Shown: positions 33,545 through 42,188 of the stretch, one piece after another | How the letters are laid out: each line of letters starts with the position of its first letter | Numbering within the stretch: the stretch's first letter is position 1 | DNA from: an uncultured Steroidobacter sp. | GTDB taxonomy: Bacteria > Pseudomonadota > Gammaproteobacteria > Steroidobacterales > Steroidobacteraceae | Length of the DNA: 64,000 bases | Reading direction: 5' to 3' | NCBI RefSeq assembly: GCF_937958065.1 | Contig: NZ_CALFXI010000002.1 | Coordinates: 248,001-312,000, forward strand | Notes under the pieces: generated by a model | The model's database searches: none | Told to the model about the DNA's origin: nothing | What the model saw: only the letters and a program-made list of their open reading frames with translations | Program-made: the position numbers and the translations under genes

Positions 33545-33790
33545 GGCTCTTGTTCCGACGTCAACCCGTAAAGTGCACTCTCGGCTGCCAGCGGCAGGGA
33601 CCACTTCGTAGGCTCCCTATTAGTAGGGGTCGGTAATCGTCACGAGCCCCAGGAGTAGTGGTTCAGATTATTTCAGGTTTTGTAGGTAAGTGTAGGCTCG
33701 GCACCGTATGTAGGTCGTGTATTGAGGGTACTGGTACGGATACTGCCGGCCTCGATAGCAGATAAATGTACGAAAAATCCAGAAGTTACA
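33545..33790. other. Upstream region of the TAC operon, no gene
   Basis: About 250 bp, visibly poorer in GC than neighbouring genes. It should hold the promoter for the leftward operon, but no -10/-35 pair was convincing. Ends at the radC junction (33791). Confidence 0.4.
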
Positions 33791-33917
33791 GTGCCGCGGC
33801 GTTCAGGGACAAAGCCAATCTCAGCACCTCCCGAGGATGCACGATGGCGCCATCGATGGTCCCCCGGAACAACTCCTCGAAGCCGAGGGACCCGGTAACG
33901 GCTGTCCAGCAGCAGGG
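33791..33917 (-). pseudogene. Middle fragment of the split radC copy
   Basis: Matches codons of the intact radC from the LLLDSRYR region to REVLRLAL and NAAAL (the part corresponding to about 35420-35540). The frame is also damaged near VTGSLGFEE by an inserted base. The 5' half of this copy is missing: homology stops at about 33917. With the piece at 30744-30912 it marks a radC copy broken by the insertion and then deleted. Confidence 0.82.
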
Positions 33918-34012
33918 AGTACTAACTAACTATTGATCATTAATTTAACAATAATCGACAAGTTAGCTTTGGTTATCGCAATGAGCTGCGGCCCGTCCGA
34001 AGGAGCGTATGC

Positions 34013-34129
34013 ATGCTCTGGCTGCTGTCGTTGCCGTTCTGGGAGCTGGTGGTGATTGTGGAGGCGTTGTTCGCCTTCATCAAAGCCCTGTTATTCCTCT
34101 CGGCGCGACTCTTGGGTCATCGCGGTTGA
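34013..34129 (+). CDS. Possible 38-residue membrane protein
   Basis: MLWLLSLPFWELVVIVEALF is the start of a 38-codon ORF (ending LLGHRG) with AAGGAG eight bases before the ATG. Nearly the whole product is one or two hydrophobic helices. It lies in AT-richer DNA after the broken radC, and a hairpin (CAAACCAC/GTGGTTTG, 34132-34163) follows the stop. I know no family; type I toxin-like or stress small membrane proteins have this shape. Good ribosome site and hairpin support it, but it is short. Confidence 0.45.
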   Translation: MLWLLSLPFWELVVIVEALFAFIKALLFLSARLLGHRG

Positions 34130-34131
34130 AG

Positions 34132-34163
34132 CAAACCACCAGGGGATTCATTCCCGTGGTTTG
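34132..34163. terminator. Hairpin between the small ORF and the convergent lipoprotein gene
   Basis: CAAACCAC (34132-34139) pairs with GTGGTTTG (34156-34163), with a partly paired inner segment (GGGA/TCCC). It overlaps the 3' end of the leftward lipoprotein gene. No T run. Confidence 0.4.
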
Positions 34164-34801
34164 AGCGGGCGGGATTGCATGGGCAGGGATTCGATTGAAT
34201 CGCGCAATGCCGGGTGCCGCTGCAAGAGATACTGCTCCGCTTCCGTGCGCTCATCCACAAAGCCGAGGTTGAAGGAGTATTCGTCCCTGCTCATCGTCTG
34301 CGTGCCGAGCCAGACGAAATTGCGGACCGTGCCCAGGTAAGTGGCCTTGTTGGGTAGCACGTCGAAAGTCAAAAGAAACGGCTTGCCTGCCTCGGGGGCG
34401 TATGTACGCCAGCCGGTAAAGTTGCCCCCGCGCGTACCGAAATAGCCCAGCGTGTCTACGTAGTATCGCCCGACCGGCAGTTTGGTTATGAAGTGGCCAT
34501 TCTCACTGACCAGCGCTCTCACCGCGAACTTAGCTGCGCCCAATTCGCTCCGATTCAGCACGGTGGCATCGGTCAGCGGCGAGAAGTGAACGATGATCTG
34601 CGGCTTGAGTAGGCCAAAGCGCGTGTCCGGCGGCAGCGTAGTGCCGTTGGAGACAAATTCCATCCTCCCGAATACGATGGCTTCCTGCCCATTTGGCATG
34701 AAGTCGGTGGGAACCGGTGGCGCCGTCGTGGCGCAGCCCGCAACGACAGCCATGACAGCGAGTACCGTGCAGCTCAGAAGAGATCGACGAATCGCATCCA
34801 T
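34148..34801 (-). CDS. Unknown lipoprotein
   Basis: 217 residues from the ATG at 34801. Signal peptide with lipobox VAGC followed by ATTAPPVPTDFMP. The mature part is mostly beta: EAIVFGRMEFVSNGTTLPPD, FSPLTDATVLNRSELGAAKF, GHFITKLPVGRYYVDTLGYF, suggesting an immunoglobulin- or transthyretin-like sandwich, then FNLGFVDERTEAEQYLLQRH. I do not recognise a family. It lies between the broken radC and the intact one, so it may belong to accessory DNA. Confidence 0.65.
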   Translation of the reverse strand: MDAIRRSLLSCTVLAVMAVVAGCATTAPPVPTDFMPNGQEAIVFGRMEFVSNGTTLPPDTRFGLLKPQIIVHFSPLTDATVLNRSELGAAKFAVRALVSENGHFITKLPVGRYYVDTLGYFGTRGGNFTGWRTYAPEAGKPFLLTFDVLPNKATYLGTVRNFVWLGTQTMSRDEYSFNLGFVDERTEAEQYLLQRHPALRDSIESLPMQSRPLKPRE

Positions 34802-35242
34802 GAAGCCCCATCCGCAGTTGCTATTGTTATTAGCAGTAGCATAGCAACTCCTCTGCCAGGCATCAGGATGGACGCTTCGCCAACTCATGTCGCGACGAGC
34901 AGCGTTCGTTTGATGCTCCTTCGAGCGCACGAACTTTGTAGGCATTCTTAGCGAGCGGCGTCGCGTTACGGACAGCGGCTGCGGCGGCTTCGCTGGCGGA
35001 GTGATCTCCGCTCATTTGCAACACGACGGCCACGTTGCAGATGGGGCCAGTCGTGGCTGTCTTGCTCGGTTTGCTTGTGATATGCGTAACGTGTGTCACG
35101 CTGAATGGGCGGGAGGCCGATGTAAGTGAGGATCTCCCTGCTGATCTCGAAGATCGCGTGTAACTGATGCTCGCTGTGATCCGGCCGATGGAAAACTAGT
35201 TGGCGACAGTAGCTACTGTATCGAAACAAGCCTCGGGCTTGC
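34802..35242. other. 440 bp without a convincing gene
   Basis: A weak leftward ORF (34863-35099, 78 codons) lacks a good ribosome site and recognisable domains, and other frames give only unrelated fragments. It may contain the promoter of the lipoprotein gene. Probably decayed accessory DNA. Confidence 0.4.
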
Positions 35243-35926
35243 CTACAGCCAACCCCGCTCGGCGAGCGACTCGCAGACCCCGTCCCCAACCACCAGATGG
35301 TCCAGAACCTTGATGTCCACCAGCGCCAGGGCATCCCTCAGTCGAACCGTGAGATTCCGGTCAGCCGGGCTGGGCTCGGCGATGCCGGAGGGGTGATTGT
35401 GAACCAGGATGAGGGCGGCGGCGTTGCGCGCCAGGGCCAATCGAAGCACTTCCCGAGGGTAGACGATGGCGCCATCGATGGTCCCGCGGAACAGCTCCTC
35501 GAAGCCGAGAACCCGGTAGCGGCTGTCCAGCAGCAGGCAGCAGAACACCTCGTAAGGCAGGTCTCGCAGGCGCAGCTGGACAAACTCGCGGGTGGCCTGC
35601 GGGTTCTCCAGGGCCGAGCCGACCTTCATGAGTTCCTGGTAATGCCGACGCGTCAGCTCCAGCGCAGCCTGTAGCGCCACATACCGGGCTGTTCCGAAGC
35701 CGCGCGTCCGGCAGGCGCGCGTCTTGTCCGCGGTGAGAAAGGCACGCAAAGACCCGAAATCAGCGATCAAATCGCGGGCCAGATCCAGCGCATTACGGCC
35801 GCGCACGCCAGTACCCAGCAGAATGGCGAGCAGTTCCGCCTCGCTCAGGCCCGCCGCGCCGATCTTCAGCAATTTCTCTCTCGGCCGGTCGCTCTCCGGC
35901 CAGTTGCGAATCGACATGATCGACAT
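35243..35926 (-). CDS. radC: RadC-family protein, intact copy (JAB/MPN domain)
   Basis: 227 residues. N-terminal helix-hairpin-helix region (SEAELLAILLGTGVRGRNAL) and C-terminal JAB1/MPN-like metal domain with HNHPSG and the preceding catalytic-type Glu region (VYPREVLRLALARNAAALIL). GGAG lies six bases before the ATG at 35926. RadC was once linked to DNA repair, but its role is not established. Full length (about 225). A second, broken copy is at 30744-33917. Divergent from coaBC, the common gammaproteobacterial order. Confidence 0.93.
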   Translation of the reverse strand: MSIMSIRNWPESDRPREKLLKIGAAGLSEAELLAILLGTGVRGRNALDLARDLIADFGSLRAFLTADKTRACRTRGFGTARYVALQAALELTRRHYQELMKVGSALENPQATREFVQLRLRDLPYEVFCCLLLDSRYRVLGFEELFRGTIDGAIVYPREVLRLALARNAAALILVHNHPSGIAEPSPADRNLTVRLRDALALVDIKVLDHLVVGDGVCESLAERGWL

Positions 35927-36275
35927 CCTTGTCTCCTCCAGGGAAGGATGGGCGGGCTGCCCGGCGGTAGTGTGTGTCGGCGGCCCGGTTTGCTCGCGTC
36001 GAATTCATCGCTGTTCGCCCCGAAACGCGGGCCTCCGGGAGCCCCACTTGTGTCAGCTACACCCGGCGGCTCCAGGTCACCGGGTGGGGCGGCCCGGGCG
36101 GGTGGGCCGATCAGGTAATAAATGCGTGCATCTGCTCGCATTCCACGGCATTTTGCCGACAAGCTGGCCCGATCGAGCCCGAGTCGCGCGGCCGCGGCGG
36201 CCTATGCCCGGGCGGAATGCCGGTATGCGACAGCGACGTTTGCCGGGCTCCCTGCCCGCCCCCATAATCCAGTTC
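35927..36275. other. Divergent promoter region between radC and coaBC
   Basis: 349 bp; no ORF with a family match. Very GC-rich. No clear operator or promoter boxes were found by eye. Confidence 0.5.
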
Positions 36276-37526
36276 ATGAGCTCCCAGCCTCGCAAAATTC
36301 TTCTCGGTGTCACCGGCGGTATCGCGGCCTATAAAAGCCCGGATCTGGTGCGCCGATTGATGGACCAGGGCGCCGAAGTCCAGGTCGTGATGTCACGTGG
36401 AGCCCAGCAATTCGTCACGGCGCTGACGTTCCAGGCCGTCTCGGGCAGGCCGGTACGCGATGACTTGTGGGACGAGAGCAGCGAGGCGGCGATGGGACAC
36501 ATCGAGCTGGCGCGCTGGGCGGACGAGATCGTGATCGCGCCGGCGACGGCTGATTTCATCGCCAAGCTCACGCACGGTTTTGCCGAAGACCTGCTGACCA
36601 CCCTGTGCCTGGCGAGCACCGCGCCGATCACCATCGCGCCGGCGATGAATCGTCAGATGTGGGCGAATCCCGCGACTCAGGCCAACGTTCGCATTCTGAA
36701 GGAGCGTGGCGTACGCGTGCTCGGTCCGGCGAGCGGCGAGCAGGCCTGTGGTGAAGTGGGTGTCGGTCGAATGCTCGAGCCGACGCAGATTGCCGCTGAA
36801 GTTTTCACGATCCGCGGTGGTGCGGGTCCGCTGCAAGGGCTCAAGGTCGTCGTTACTGCGGGCCCCACGCGCGAGAAGATCGACCCGGTGCGATTCATCA
36901 GCAATCGCAGCTCCGGCAAGATGGGCTACGCCGTCGCTGAAGCGGCGCGAGAAGCGGGAGCTCACGTGGTTTTGGTGAGTGGCCCCGTGCAGATTCCAAC
37001 ACCGCGCGGCGTCGAGCGCGTCGATGTGGAAAGTGCCGAACAGATGCTGAGCGCGGTTCAGAGCAACGTCGTCGGTGCGGATATCTTCATCGCCGCGGCC
37101 GCCGTTTCCGACTATCGCTGTCGAGAGGTCGCCTGCGAAAAGATCAAGAAGACCAGCGACACGCTCAATCTCGCCCTGGCGCGGGCGCCCGATGTGCTCG
37201 CCACTGTTTCTCGCACCGAGTCGCATCCGTTCCTGGTGGGCTTCGCGGCCGAGACCGAGCACGTCGAGCGCAACGCGCTCACCAAGCTCGTCAACAAGAA
37301 CCTCGACATGATTGCCGCCAACAAGGTCGGTGACGGCCTGGCGTTCGACAAGGACGAGAACGCGCTCACCGTCTACTGGCAGGACGGCAAACGCGAGCTT
37401 TCGATGACCAGCAAGGCGGCCCTGGCGCGCCAGTTGGTCGAGCTGATCGCCGAGCGCTATCAGGCGCGCGGCAAGACTCAAAACCAGAACTCAACGCCTG
37501 CTTTGACCGCCGCTCATGCCCGCTGA
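36276..37526 (+). CDS. coaBC: Bifunctional phosphopantothenoylcysteine decarboxylase / phosphopantothenate-cysteine ligase
   Basis: 416 residues from the ATG at 36276; longer open frame upstream is non-coding. The N-terminal flavoprotein half (CoaC) has GVTGGIAAYKSPDLVRRL, the catalytic His in MGHIELARWADEIVIAPAT and PAMNRQMWANPATQ. The C-terminal half (CoaB) has VTAGPTREKIDPVRFISNRS, SGKMGYAVAEAA and the Lys pair in CEKIKKTSD. It carries out two steps of CoA synthesis. The 3' end overlaps dut by 11 bp. Confidence 0.96.
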   Translation: MSSQPRKILLGVTGGIAAYKSPDLVRRLMDQGAEVQVVMSRGAQQFVTALTFQAVSGRPVRDDLWDESSEAAMGHIELARWADEIVIAPATADFIAKLTHGFAEDLLTTLCLASTAPITIAPAMNRQMWANPATQANVRILKERGVRVLGPASGEQACGEVGVGRMLEPTQIAAEVFTIRGGAGPLQGLKVVVTAGPTREKIDPVRFISNRSSGKMGYAVAEAAREAGAHVVLVSGPVQIPTPRGVERVDVESAEQMLSAVQSNVVGADIFIAAAAVSDYRCREVACEKIKKTSDTLNLALARAPDVLATVSRTESHPFLVGFAAETEHVERNALTKLVNKNLDMIAANKVGDGLAFDKDENALTVYWQDGKRELSMTSKAALARQLVELIAERYQARGKTQNQNSTPALTAAHAR

Positions 37527-38007
37527 TGGAATGACCTCCGGCGATGGCGCACGCCGTCGCTTGCAGATCCGCGTGCTCGATGCTCGCATCGGTCGCGATT
37601 ATCCCTTGCCTCAATATGCGACCACGGGCTCGGCGGGTGTGGACCTGCGCGCCTGTATCGATGCGCCGCTCGAGCTGAAGCCGGGCGACACGCAGCTGAT
37701 TCCTTCAGGCATCGCAATCTATCTGCAGGATCCGGGGTATGCCGCCATCGTGCTGCCGCGCTCGGGGCTCGGTCACAAGCACGGCATCGTGCTCGGCAAT
37801 CTGGTGGGGCTGATCGACTCCGATTATCAGGGTCAGATCTTCGTATCGTGCTGGAATCGCGGCCAAAGCACTTTCACGATTCAACCCGGCGAGCGCATCG
37901 CGCAGCTGGTGGTGGTGCCGGTGGTGCAGGTCGAGTTCGACGTGGTGAACGAGTTCGTGGCCACCGAGCGCGGCGCCGGCGGCTTCGGCAGCTCGGGCCG
38001 CGGCTGA
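37516..38007 (+). CDS. dut: Deoxyuridine 5'-triphosphate nucleotidohydrolase
   Basis: 163 residues. All five dUTPase motifs are visible: GSAGVDLRA, PRSGLGHKHGIVLGN, GLIDSDYQGQ, PGERIAQLV and ERGAGGFGSSGRG. It converts dUTP to dUMP. Overlaps coaBC by 11 bp, the usual coaBC-dut order. The first about 10 residues are longer than in E. coli; M6 (37531) is an alternative start. Confidence 0.96.
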   Translation: MPADGMTSGDGARRRLQIRVLDARIGRDYPLPQYATTGSAGVDLRACIDAPLELKPGDTQLIPSGIAIYLQDPGYAAIVLPRSGLGHKHGIVLGNLVGLIDSDYQGQIFVSCWNRGQSTFTIQPGERIAQLVVVPVVQVEFDVVNEFVATERGAGGFGSSGRG

Positions 38008-38013
38008 CGCGGG

Positions 38014-38667
38014 CTATTTCAGTCCCTTCAGCTCCTTGAAGCGTTTGATATCGGCGCTGAAGGAGGCCGTGACCTCGGCCTGTTCGGCCAGATTCTTCTG
38101 CAGCGATTCCTCATACACGTGCATGCTGTTCACGGTATTGACCATGTCTTCGGCGAGATGGTCGGGTAGCGGCGGCGCGCCCGGTTTTTCGTTGTACGGC
38201 TTGAAGCGCGCGACCTGAGTTTCGAGCCGGCTCTGCCGCTCGCGCAGAGTGAGGATGGTCTGCTCGGTGGCGCGATGTTGGGCGACCAGCAGCTCTAGGC
38301 GTTGATCGCGCAGCCGCTCGATGTCTTCCACGCTCAGGTACGTTTCCAGGAGCATGCGATCGCGCAGCTCGCGTTCCTGTTTCAGCTTGCGTTCGTGGCT
38401 TTCGCTCGCTTCCCGCGACAGGCGCGCGGCGCGTGTGCGATCCCCCTCGATCAGCCGCAGCACCGTGCCCTGCGCGTTCAGAACCTCGGTGTCCTGGCCG
38501 GTGCAGCCCGGCGGCATGCTGTCGCTGAACAGCTGTTGGCCTTTGACGTCCTTGCAGCGGTAATAGGCTTCCTCGGACGACTTGGTCGATCTTTGCTTTT
38601 GCGCGGCGAAAGCGGCGCCCGATGCGACTATCGCGATCACGATCGTCAGTGTGCGTATCCCGCGCAT
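38014..38667 (-). CDS. DUF4124-type exported coiled-coil protein
   Basis: 217 residues from 38667 with a cleavable signal (TLTIVIAIVASGAAFA before AQKQRS). Residues about 30-70 resemble a DUF4124 domain (YYRCKDVKGQQLFSDSMPPG). The rest is a long charged helix (RLSREASESHERKLKQEREL, LLVAQHRATEQTILTLRERQ) likely to form a coiled coil. Periplasmic; function unknown. In-frame ATGs at 38703 and 38718 are possible starts. Confidence 0.7.
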   Translation of the reverse strand: MRGIRTLTIVIAIVASGAAFAAQKQRSTKSSEEAYYRCKDVKGQQLFSDSMPPGCTGQDTEVLNAQGTVLRLIEGDRTRAARLSREASESHERKLKQERELRDRMLLETYLSVEDIERLRDQRLELLVAQHRATEQTILTLRERQSRLETQVARFKPYNEKPGAPPLPDHLAEDMVNTVNSMHVYEESLQKNLAEQAEVTASFSADIKRFKELKGLK

Positions 38668-38744
38668 CGGTATGAAATCGTCCCCTGGGAGTTGGATGAT
38701 CATTGTGCCGTAGGGCACCGTTGGGTCAACTTTGGACAGTTTTG

Positions 38745-38756
38745 GTCACATGTGAC
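38745..38756. promoter_or_regulatory. 12-bp palindrome upstream of the DUF4124 gene
   Basis: GTCACATGTGAC is a perfect palindrome in the gap between pyrE and the DUF4124 gene, 78 bp upstream of the latter's start. Could be an operator; could be chance. Confidence 0.3.
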
Positions 38757-38801
38757 GACGCCGCGGCCGGGCCGGTTGGCCCCGTAACAGCGCGCCTCGG
38801 T

Positions 38802-39509
38802 TCAGCTCGACACTCCATATTCACCGCGATAACGCTCGACTGCCGCCAGCTGCGCCGCGTCGCCGCTCTGTCTCAGGTAGTCGATCAGGTCGGCCAGGCG
38901 CAGGATGCTGGTGACCGGCAGTTGCAATGTCTGTTCCACTTCCTGAACCGCGGACAGCTGGCCCTGACCCCGTTCCTGCCGGTCCAGCGCGAGCATGACC
39001 CCGACCGGCTGTGCGCCGGCGGCGCGAATGATATCCGTGGCTTCGCGGATCGCGGTTCCGGCGGTGATCACGTCGTCGACGATCAAGACCCGGCCGCGCA
39101 ATGGCGAGCCGACGATATTGCCGCCTTCGCCATGGTCTTTGGCCTCCTTCCGATTGAAGGCCCAGGGCACGTCGCGGCCATGCTGGTCGTGCAGCGCCAC
39201 TGCCGTGGTCGCCACCAGCGGAATGCCTTTATAGGCGGGACCGAACAGCACATCGAATTCGATACCGGCAGCTTGAATCGTCTGCGCGTAGGCGCGCCCC
39301 AGCTCCGCCAGCGCCCGCCCCGAATTGAACAGGCCGGCATTGAAGAAATACGGGCTCACCCGGCCCGACTTGAGCTTGAATTCGCCGAAGCGCAGCACGC
39401 CGAGCTGCAGACAGAGGTCGATGAAAGAACGCATGCCGGAAGACGCCGTGAATGGGCCGAATGAATGACCGCGGCCGATGGTAGTCGATTTGCGCGCGTC
39501 ATCGGACAT
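38802..39509 (-). CDS. pyrE: Orotate phosphoribosyltransferase
   Basis: 235 residues if started at 39509; the Met at 39434 gives about 210 residues, nearer E. coli PyrE (213). Motifs: GVLRFGEFKLKSGRVSPYFF, FGPAYKGIPLV, FNRKEAKDHGEGG and the PRPP-binding VLIVDDVITAGTAIREA. It makes orotidine 5'-phosphate in pyrimidine synthesis. Divergent from ampG. Confidence 0.95.
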   Translation of the reverse strand: MSDDARKSTTIGRGHSFGPFTASSGMRSFIDLCLQLGVLRFGEFKLKSGRVSPYFFNAGLFNSGRALAELGRAYAQTIQAAGIEFDVLFGPAYKGIPLVATTAVALHDQHGRDVPWAFNRKEAKDHGEGGNIVGSPLRGRVLIVDDVITAGTAIREATDIIRAAGAQPVGVMLALDRQERGQGQLSAVQEVEQTLQLPVTSILRLADLIDYLRQSGDAAQLAAVERYRGEYGVSS

Positions 39510-39574
39510 AGATCAAGCCTGATTTCGTGCGTGTTCGGGCCAAGGCCCGCGGCGGCCTTCTATAATCGCCCGCC

Positions 39575-40855
39575 ATGAGCACAGTGGCAGCAGGCACGGC
39601 ACAGGCGACCCCGGCAACCAAACCGAGGTGGCGTGACATTCTCGCCAGCCCGAAGATGGTCGCCATCATGGTGCTCGGGGCCGCGTCGGGCTTTCCGAAT
39701 CAGATCACCGAAAGTGCCCTGCAGGCGTGGCTGAAAGACAGCGGCGCGAGCAACACGACCATCGGCATCCTGTCCTACGTCGCGCTGCCTTACCTGCTCA
39801 AGTTTCTCTGGGCGCCGGCCATCGACCGCTATCCGCTGCCGTTTCTGGGCCGCCGGCGCGGCTGGGTCGCGCTCATGCAGCTGTGCCTGGCGGTGGCGAT
39901 CGGCGTGTTCGCCCTGCAAAACCCGACCGTCTCGCTGACGCCGATCGCGGTCTGCGCCGTCGCAATCGTGTTCTTCTCGGCCACCCAGGACATCGCGATC
40001 GACGCGTATCGAACCGACGTCTCGCAACCGCATGAGCGCGGTCTGGCGGCGGCTGCGAACAATCTGGGCTATCGCACGTCGGCGTACATCGCGTCCGCGT
40101 TCGCGCTGGTGATGGCGGATTGGGCCGGATGGAAGCCGGCTTTTCTGATTCTCGGCGTGGTCATGGCGGCGTTCTGTATCGGCACGCTGTTGGCGCCCGA
40201 GCCGCACTACGAACATCAGCCGCCGCGCAGTCTGAAGGAGTCACTGGTCGTGCCCTTGCGCGAGCTGCTCGGTACGCCGAGCGCCATCGCGTTCATCGCC
40301 CTGGTCATCCTGTTCAAGGTCGGTGACGCGTTCGCGCTGCGATTGTTCACGCCGTTCATGATGGACGTGGGCTTCAGCAAGACCGAAATCGCAGTGGTGT
40401 TGAAGGCGCTGTTCACCGCAAGCGGAGTGCTCGGCGCGATTCTTGGCGGCGTGGCGATGGTGCGGCTGGGGTTGCTGAAATCGATGCTGATCTTCGGCCT
40501 GGTCCAGGCGGCCTCGAACTTCCTCTATTACGCGCTGGCCCTGACCGGCAAGAACTATGCATTGATGATCACGGCGGTGAGCGTCGACAACGTCGCCGGC
40601 GCGATGGGCAATATCGCCTCGGTCGCGCTCATCATGGCGTTGTGCGATGTGCGCTACAGTGCTTTTCAATATGCGCTGCTGTCGGCGATTGCGCTGACGC
40701 CGCGCTATTTGCTCGGTGGCCCGGCCGGCTGGATCGCGGACCATGCCGGCTGGCCCATGTACTACGTGATCAGCGTGCTGCTGGCCATGCCGGGATTGCT
40801 GCTGGTCTGGCTGATGCGCCAGCAGATCAAACAGCTGGATCAGCCCCGACCCTGA
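39575..40855 (+). CDS. ampG: AmpG-like muropeptide permease (MFS)
   Basis: 426 residues with about 12 membrane helices. LGAASGFPNQITESALQAWL at the N-terminus, KFLWAPAIDRYPLPFLGRRR, and ATQDIAIDAYRTDVSQPHER are typical of AmpG. It imports anhydromuropeptides from the periplasm for cell-wall recycling and, in species with inducible beta-lactamases, feeds their induction signal. Single gene here; shorter than E. coli AmpG (491), but similar to many AmpG homologues. Confidence 0.9.
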   Translation: MSTVAAGTAQATPATKPRWRDILASPKMVAIMVLGAASGFPNQITESALQAWLKDSGASNTTIGILSYVALPYLLKFLWAPAIDRYPLPFLGRRRGWVALMQLCLAVAIGVFALQNPTVSLTPIAVCAVAIVFFSATQDIAIDAYRTDVSQPHERGLAAAANNLGYRTSAYIASAFALVMADWAGWKPAFLILGVVMAAFCIGTLLAPEPHYEHQPPRSLKESLVVPLRELLGTPSAIAFIALVILFKVGDAFALRLFTPFMMDVGFSKTEIAVVLKALFTASGVLGAILGGVAMVRLGLLKSMLIFGLVQAASNFLYYALALTGKNYALMITAVSVDNVAGAMGNIASVALIMALCDVRYSAFQYALLSAIALTPRYLLGGPAGWIADHAGWPMYYVISVLLAMPGLLLVWLMRQQIKQLDQPRP

Positions 40856-40886
40856 GCGCGGGACCGGTCAGGAAACATCGCGACGA

Positions 40887-41219
40887 TTACAGATCGCGCG
40901 GCGACGGCCACTCGGAATAGCCCGAGGCTTCCGAGCGATCCAGGCTCATCAGGGGATCGATCCAGCTGCCGTTCGCACTGATTTCCCGGTCGGACTCATA
41001 GTCCTCGGGCTCGACATCGACCGAGCCGGTCCAGTCCTCCGGGGCTTGTGCCTCTTCGAAATCCTGTTCTTCCCACGATTCCAGATCGAACTCCTCGAGG
41101 GTGCCATCGAAGTGCTGGACTTCCACGGTGCCGTCGTCGCGATCGACCGCAACCACTTCGAACAGGTCGCCATTGAGGCGGCGATACCAATCACCCACGA
41201 CGGGGCTCGGCGAAGTCAT
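40887..41219 (-). CDS. DUF6763-family small acidic protein
   Basis: 110 residues from the ATG at 41219, preceded by GGAGG seven bases upstream. VVGDWYRRLNGDLFEVVAVD, then QHFDGTLEEFDLESW, then a strongly acidic tail. This is a small conserved gammaproteobacterial family of unknown function; the N-terminal part looks like a small beta-barrel. Cytoplasmic. Confidence 0.8.
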   Translation of the reverse strand: MTSPSPVVGDWYRRLNGDLFEVVAVDRDDGTVEVQHFDGTLEEFDLESWEEQDFEEAQAPEDWTGSVDVEPEDYESDREISANGSWIDPLMSLDRSEASGYSEWPSPRDL

Positions 41220-41459
41220 TGACCATCCTCCGGCAGGAGTGAGGGAGCATCCTTGCGGAAGCATCCATGCGTCATCAGACACGCGAGTTGAATCGACGTT
41301 TGTTTTAGACCTGCGCCGCGCTGGATTCAAGTGGGATTTTTTCTGCAAGGCATCAAGTGAAGTGACATCCGCGGGCGCGCATGGGCTGCGAATTCACCCT
41401 CACAGCGCGTGGTGCCAGTCGCGCAACATGAAATTCTTCTAGTAATGCCGGATGTGACT

Positions 41460-42188
41460 TTATTGTGATGGCGAGCGCGCACGCGTGTAGCTGAGATCCC
41501 AGACCCCGTGGCCCAGCCGATGGCCGCGCCGCTCGAAGCGCGTGAGCGGGCGTTCTTCACTGCGGGGGACGAAGCCGGTGTCGGGCGCATCGTTCGCGAA
41601 CGAGGCCGAGGCATCGATCACCTCGCGCATCTGCATGGCGTAATGTTCCCAATCCGTCGCGAGTCGCAGCTTGCCGCCCGGCGCGAGCACCCGCGCCAGC
41701 AGCTCGACGAATTCCGGCTGGATCAGCCGCCGCTTGTGATGACGCTTCTTGTGCCAGGGGTCGGGAAAGAAAATATGAATCAACTGTACGGAGGCGGGCG
41801 CGAGCTGCTGTTGTAACACCTCGACGGCGTCGTGACAGATGACACGCAGGTTGTTCAGTCCGGCGGCATCCGCGCCCAGCAGGAGGTGGCCCACGCCGGG
41901 CTTGTGAACTTCCACGCCGATGCAATCCAGCTCCGGATGCGCCTGGGTGAACGCCAGCAAGGCTTCGCCGGCGCCGAAGCCTATTTCCAGCATGCGCGGC
42001 GCCTGGCGACCGAACGTTCGATCCAGATCGATCGGCTGCGCACTGAACTCGATGCCGTAACGCGGCCACAGCTCGTCCATCGCGCGCTGTTGAGCGGCGG
42101 TCTGCCGGCCGCCGCGGATCACAAAGCTACGAATGGTTCGACGCGACGGCCGCGTCGCTTCGTTCTCTGGAGACTGGTCTTCGGTCAT
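41460..42188 (-). CDS. trmB: tRNA (guanine-46-N7)-methyltransferase
   Basis: 242 residues from 42188, overlapping the LysR stop (ATGA). SAM motif MLEIGFGAGEALLAF, the conserved HIFFPDPWHKKRHHKRRLI and closing TRFERRGHRLGHGVWDL are TrmB hallmarks. It methylates G46 in tRNA variable loops. Coupling to the lysR gene is unusual and probably only positional. Confidence 0.95.
   Translation of the reverse strand: MTEDQSPENEATRPSRRTIRSFVIRGGRQTAAQQRAMDELWPRYGIEFSAQPIDLDRTFGRQAPRMLEIGFGAGEALLAFTQAHPELDCIGVEVHKPGVGHLLLGADAAGLNNLRVICHDAVEVLQQQLAPASVQLIHIFFPDPWHKKRHHKRRLIQPEFVELLARVLAPGGKLRLATDWEHYAMQMREVIDASASFANDAPDTGFVPRSEERPLTRFERRGHRLGHGVWDLSYTRARSPSQ

Larger units (their letters stand above)
30913..33790. 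mobile_element. 2.9-kb foreign insertion inside a radC copy (degraded integrative element)
   Basis: The two radC pieces at 30744-30912 and 33791-33917 abut exactly in the protein (NAAAL then ILVHNHPSG), so the DNA between them is an insertion. It holds an integrase remnant at one end, about 500 bp with nothing recognisable, and the toxin-antitoxin-chaperone operon at the other. Base composition is lower in GC than the flanks, especially at 33.5-33.8 kb. No convincing terminal repeats were found: only a two-base CA is shared at the junctions. Confidence 0.75.

Noticed and set aside
34863..35099. A 78-codon minus-strand ORF upstream of the intact radC.
   Set aside because: No ribosome site, no recognisable domain, and low-complexity Ala runs; listed only as part of an unassigned gap.
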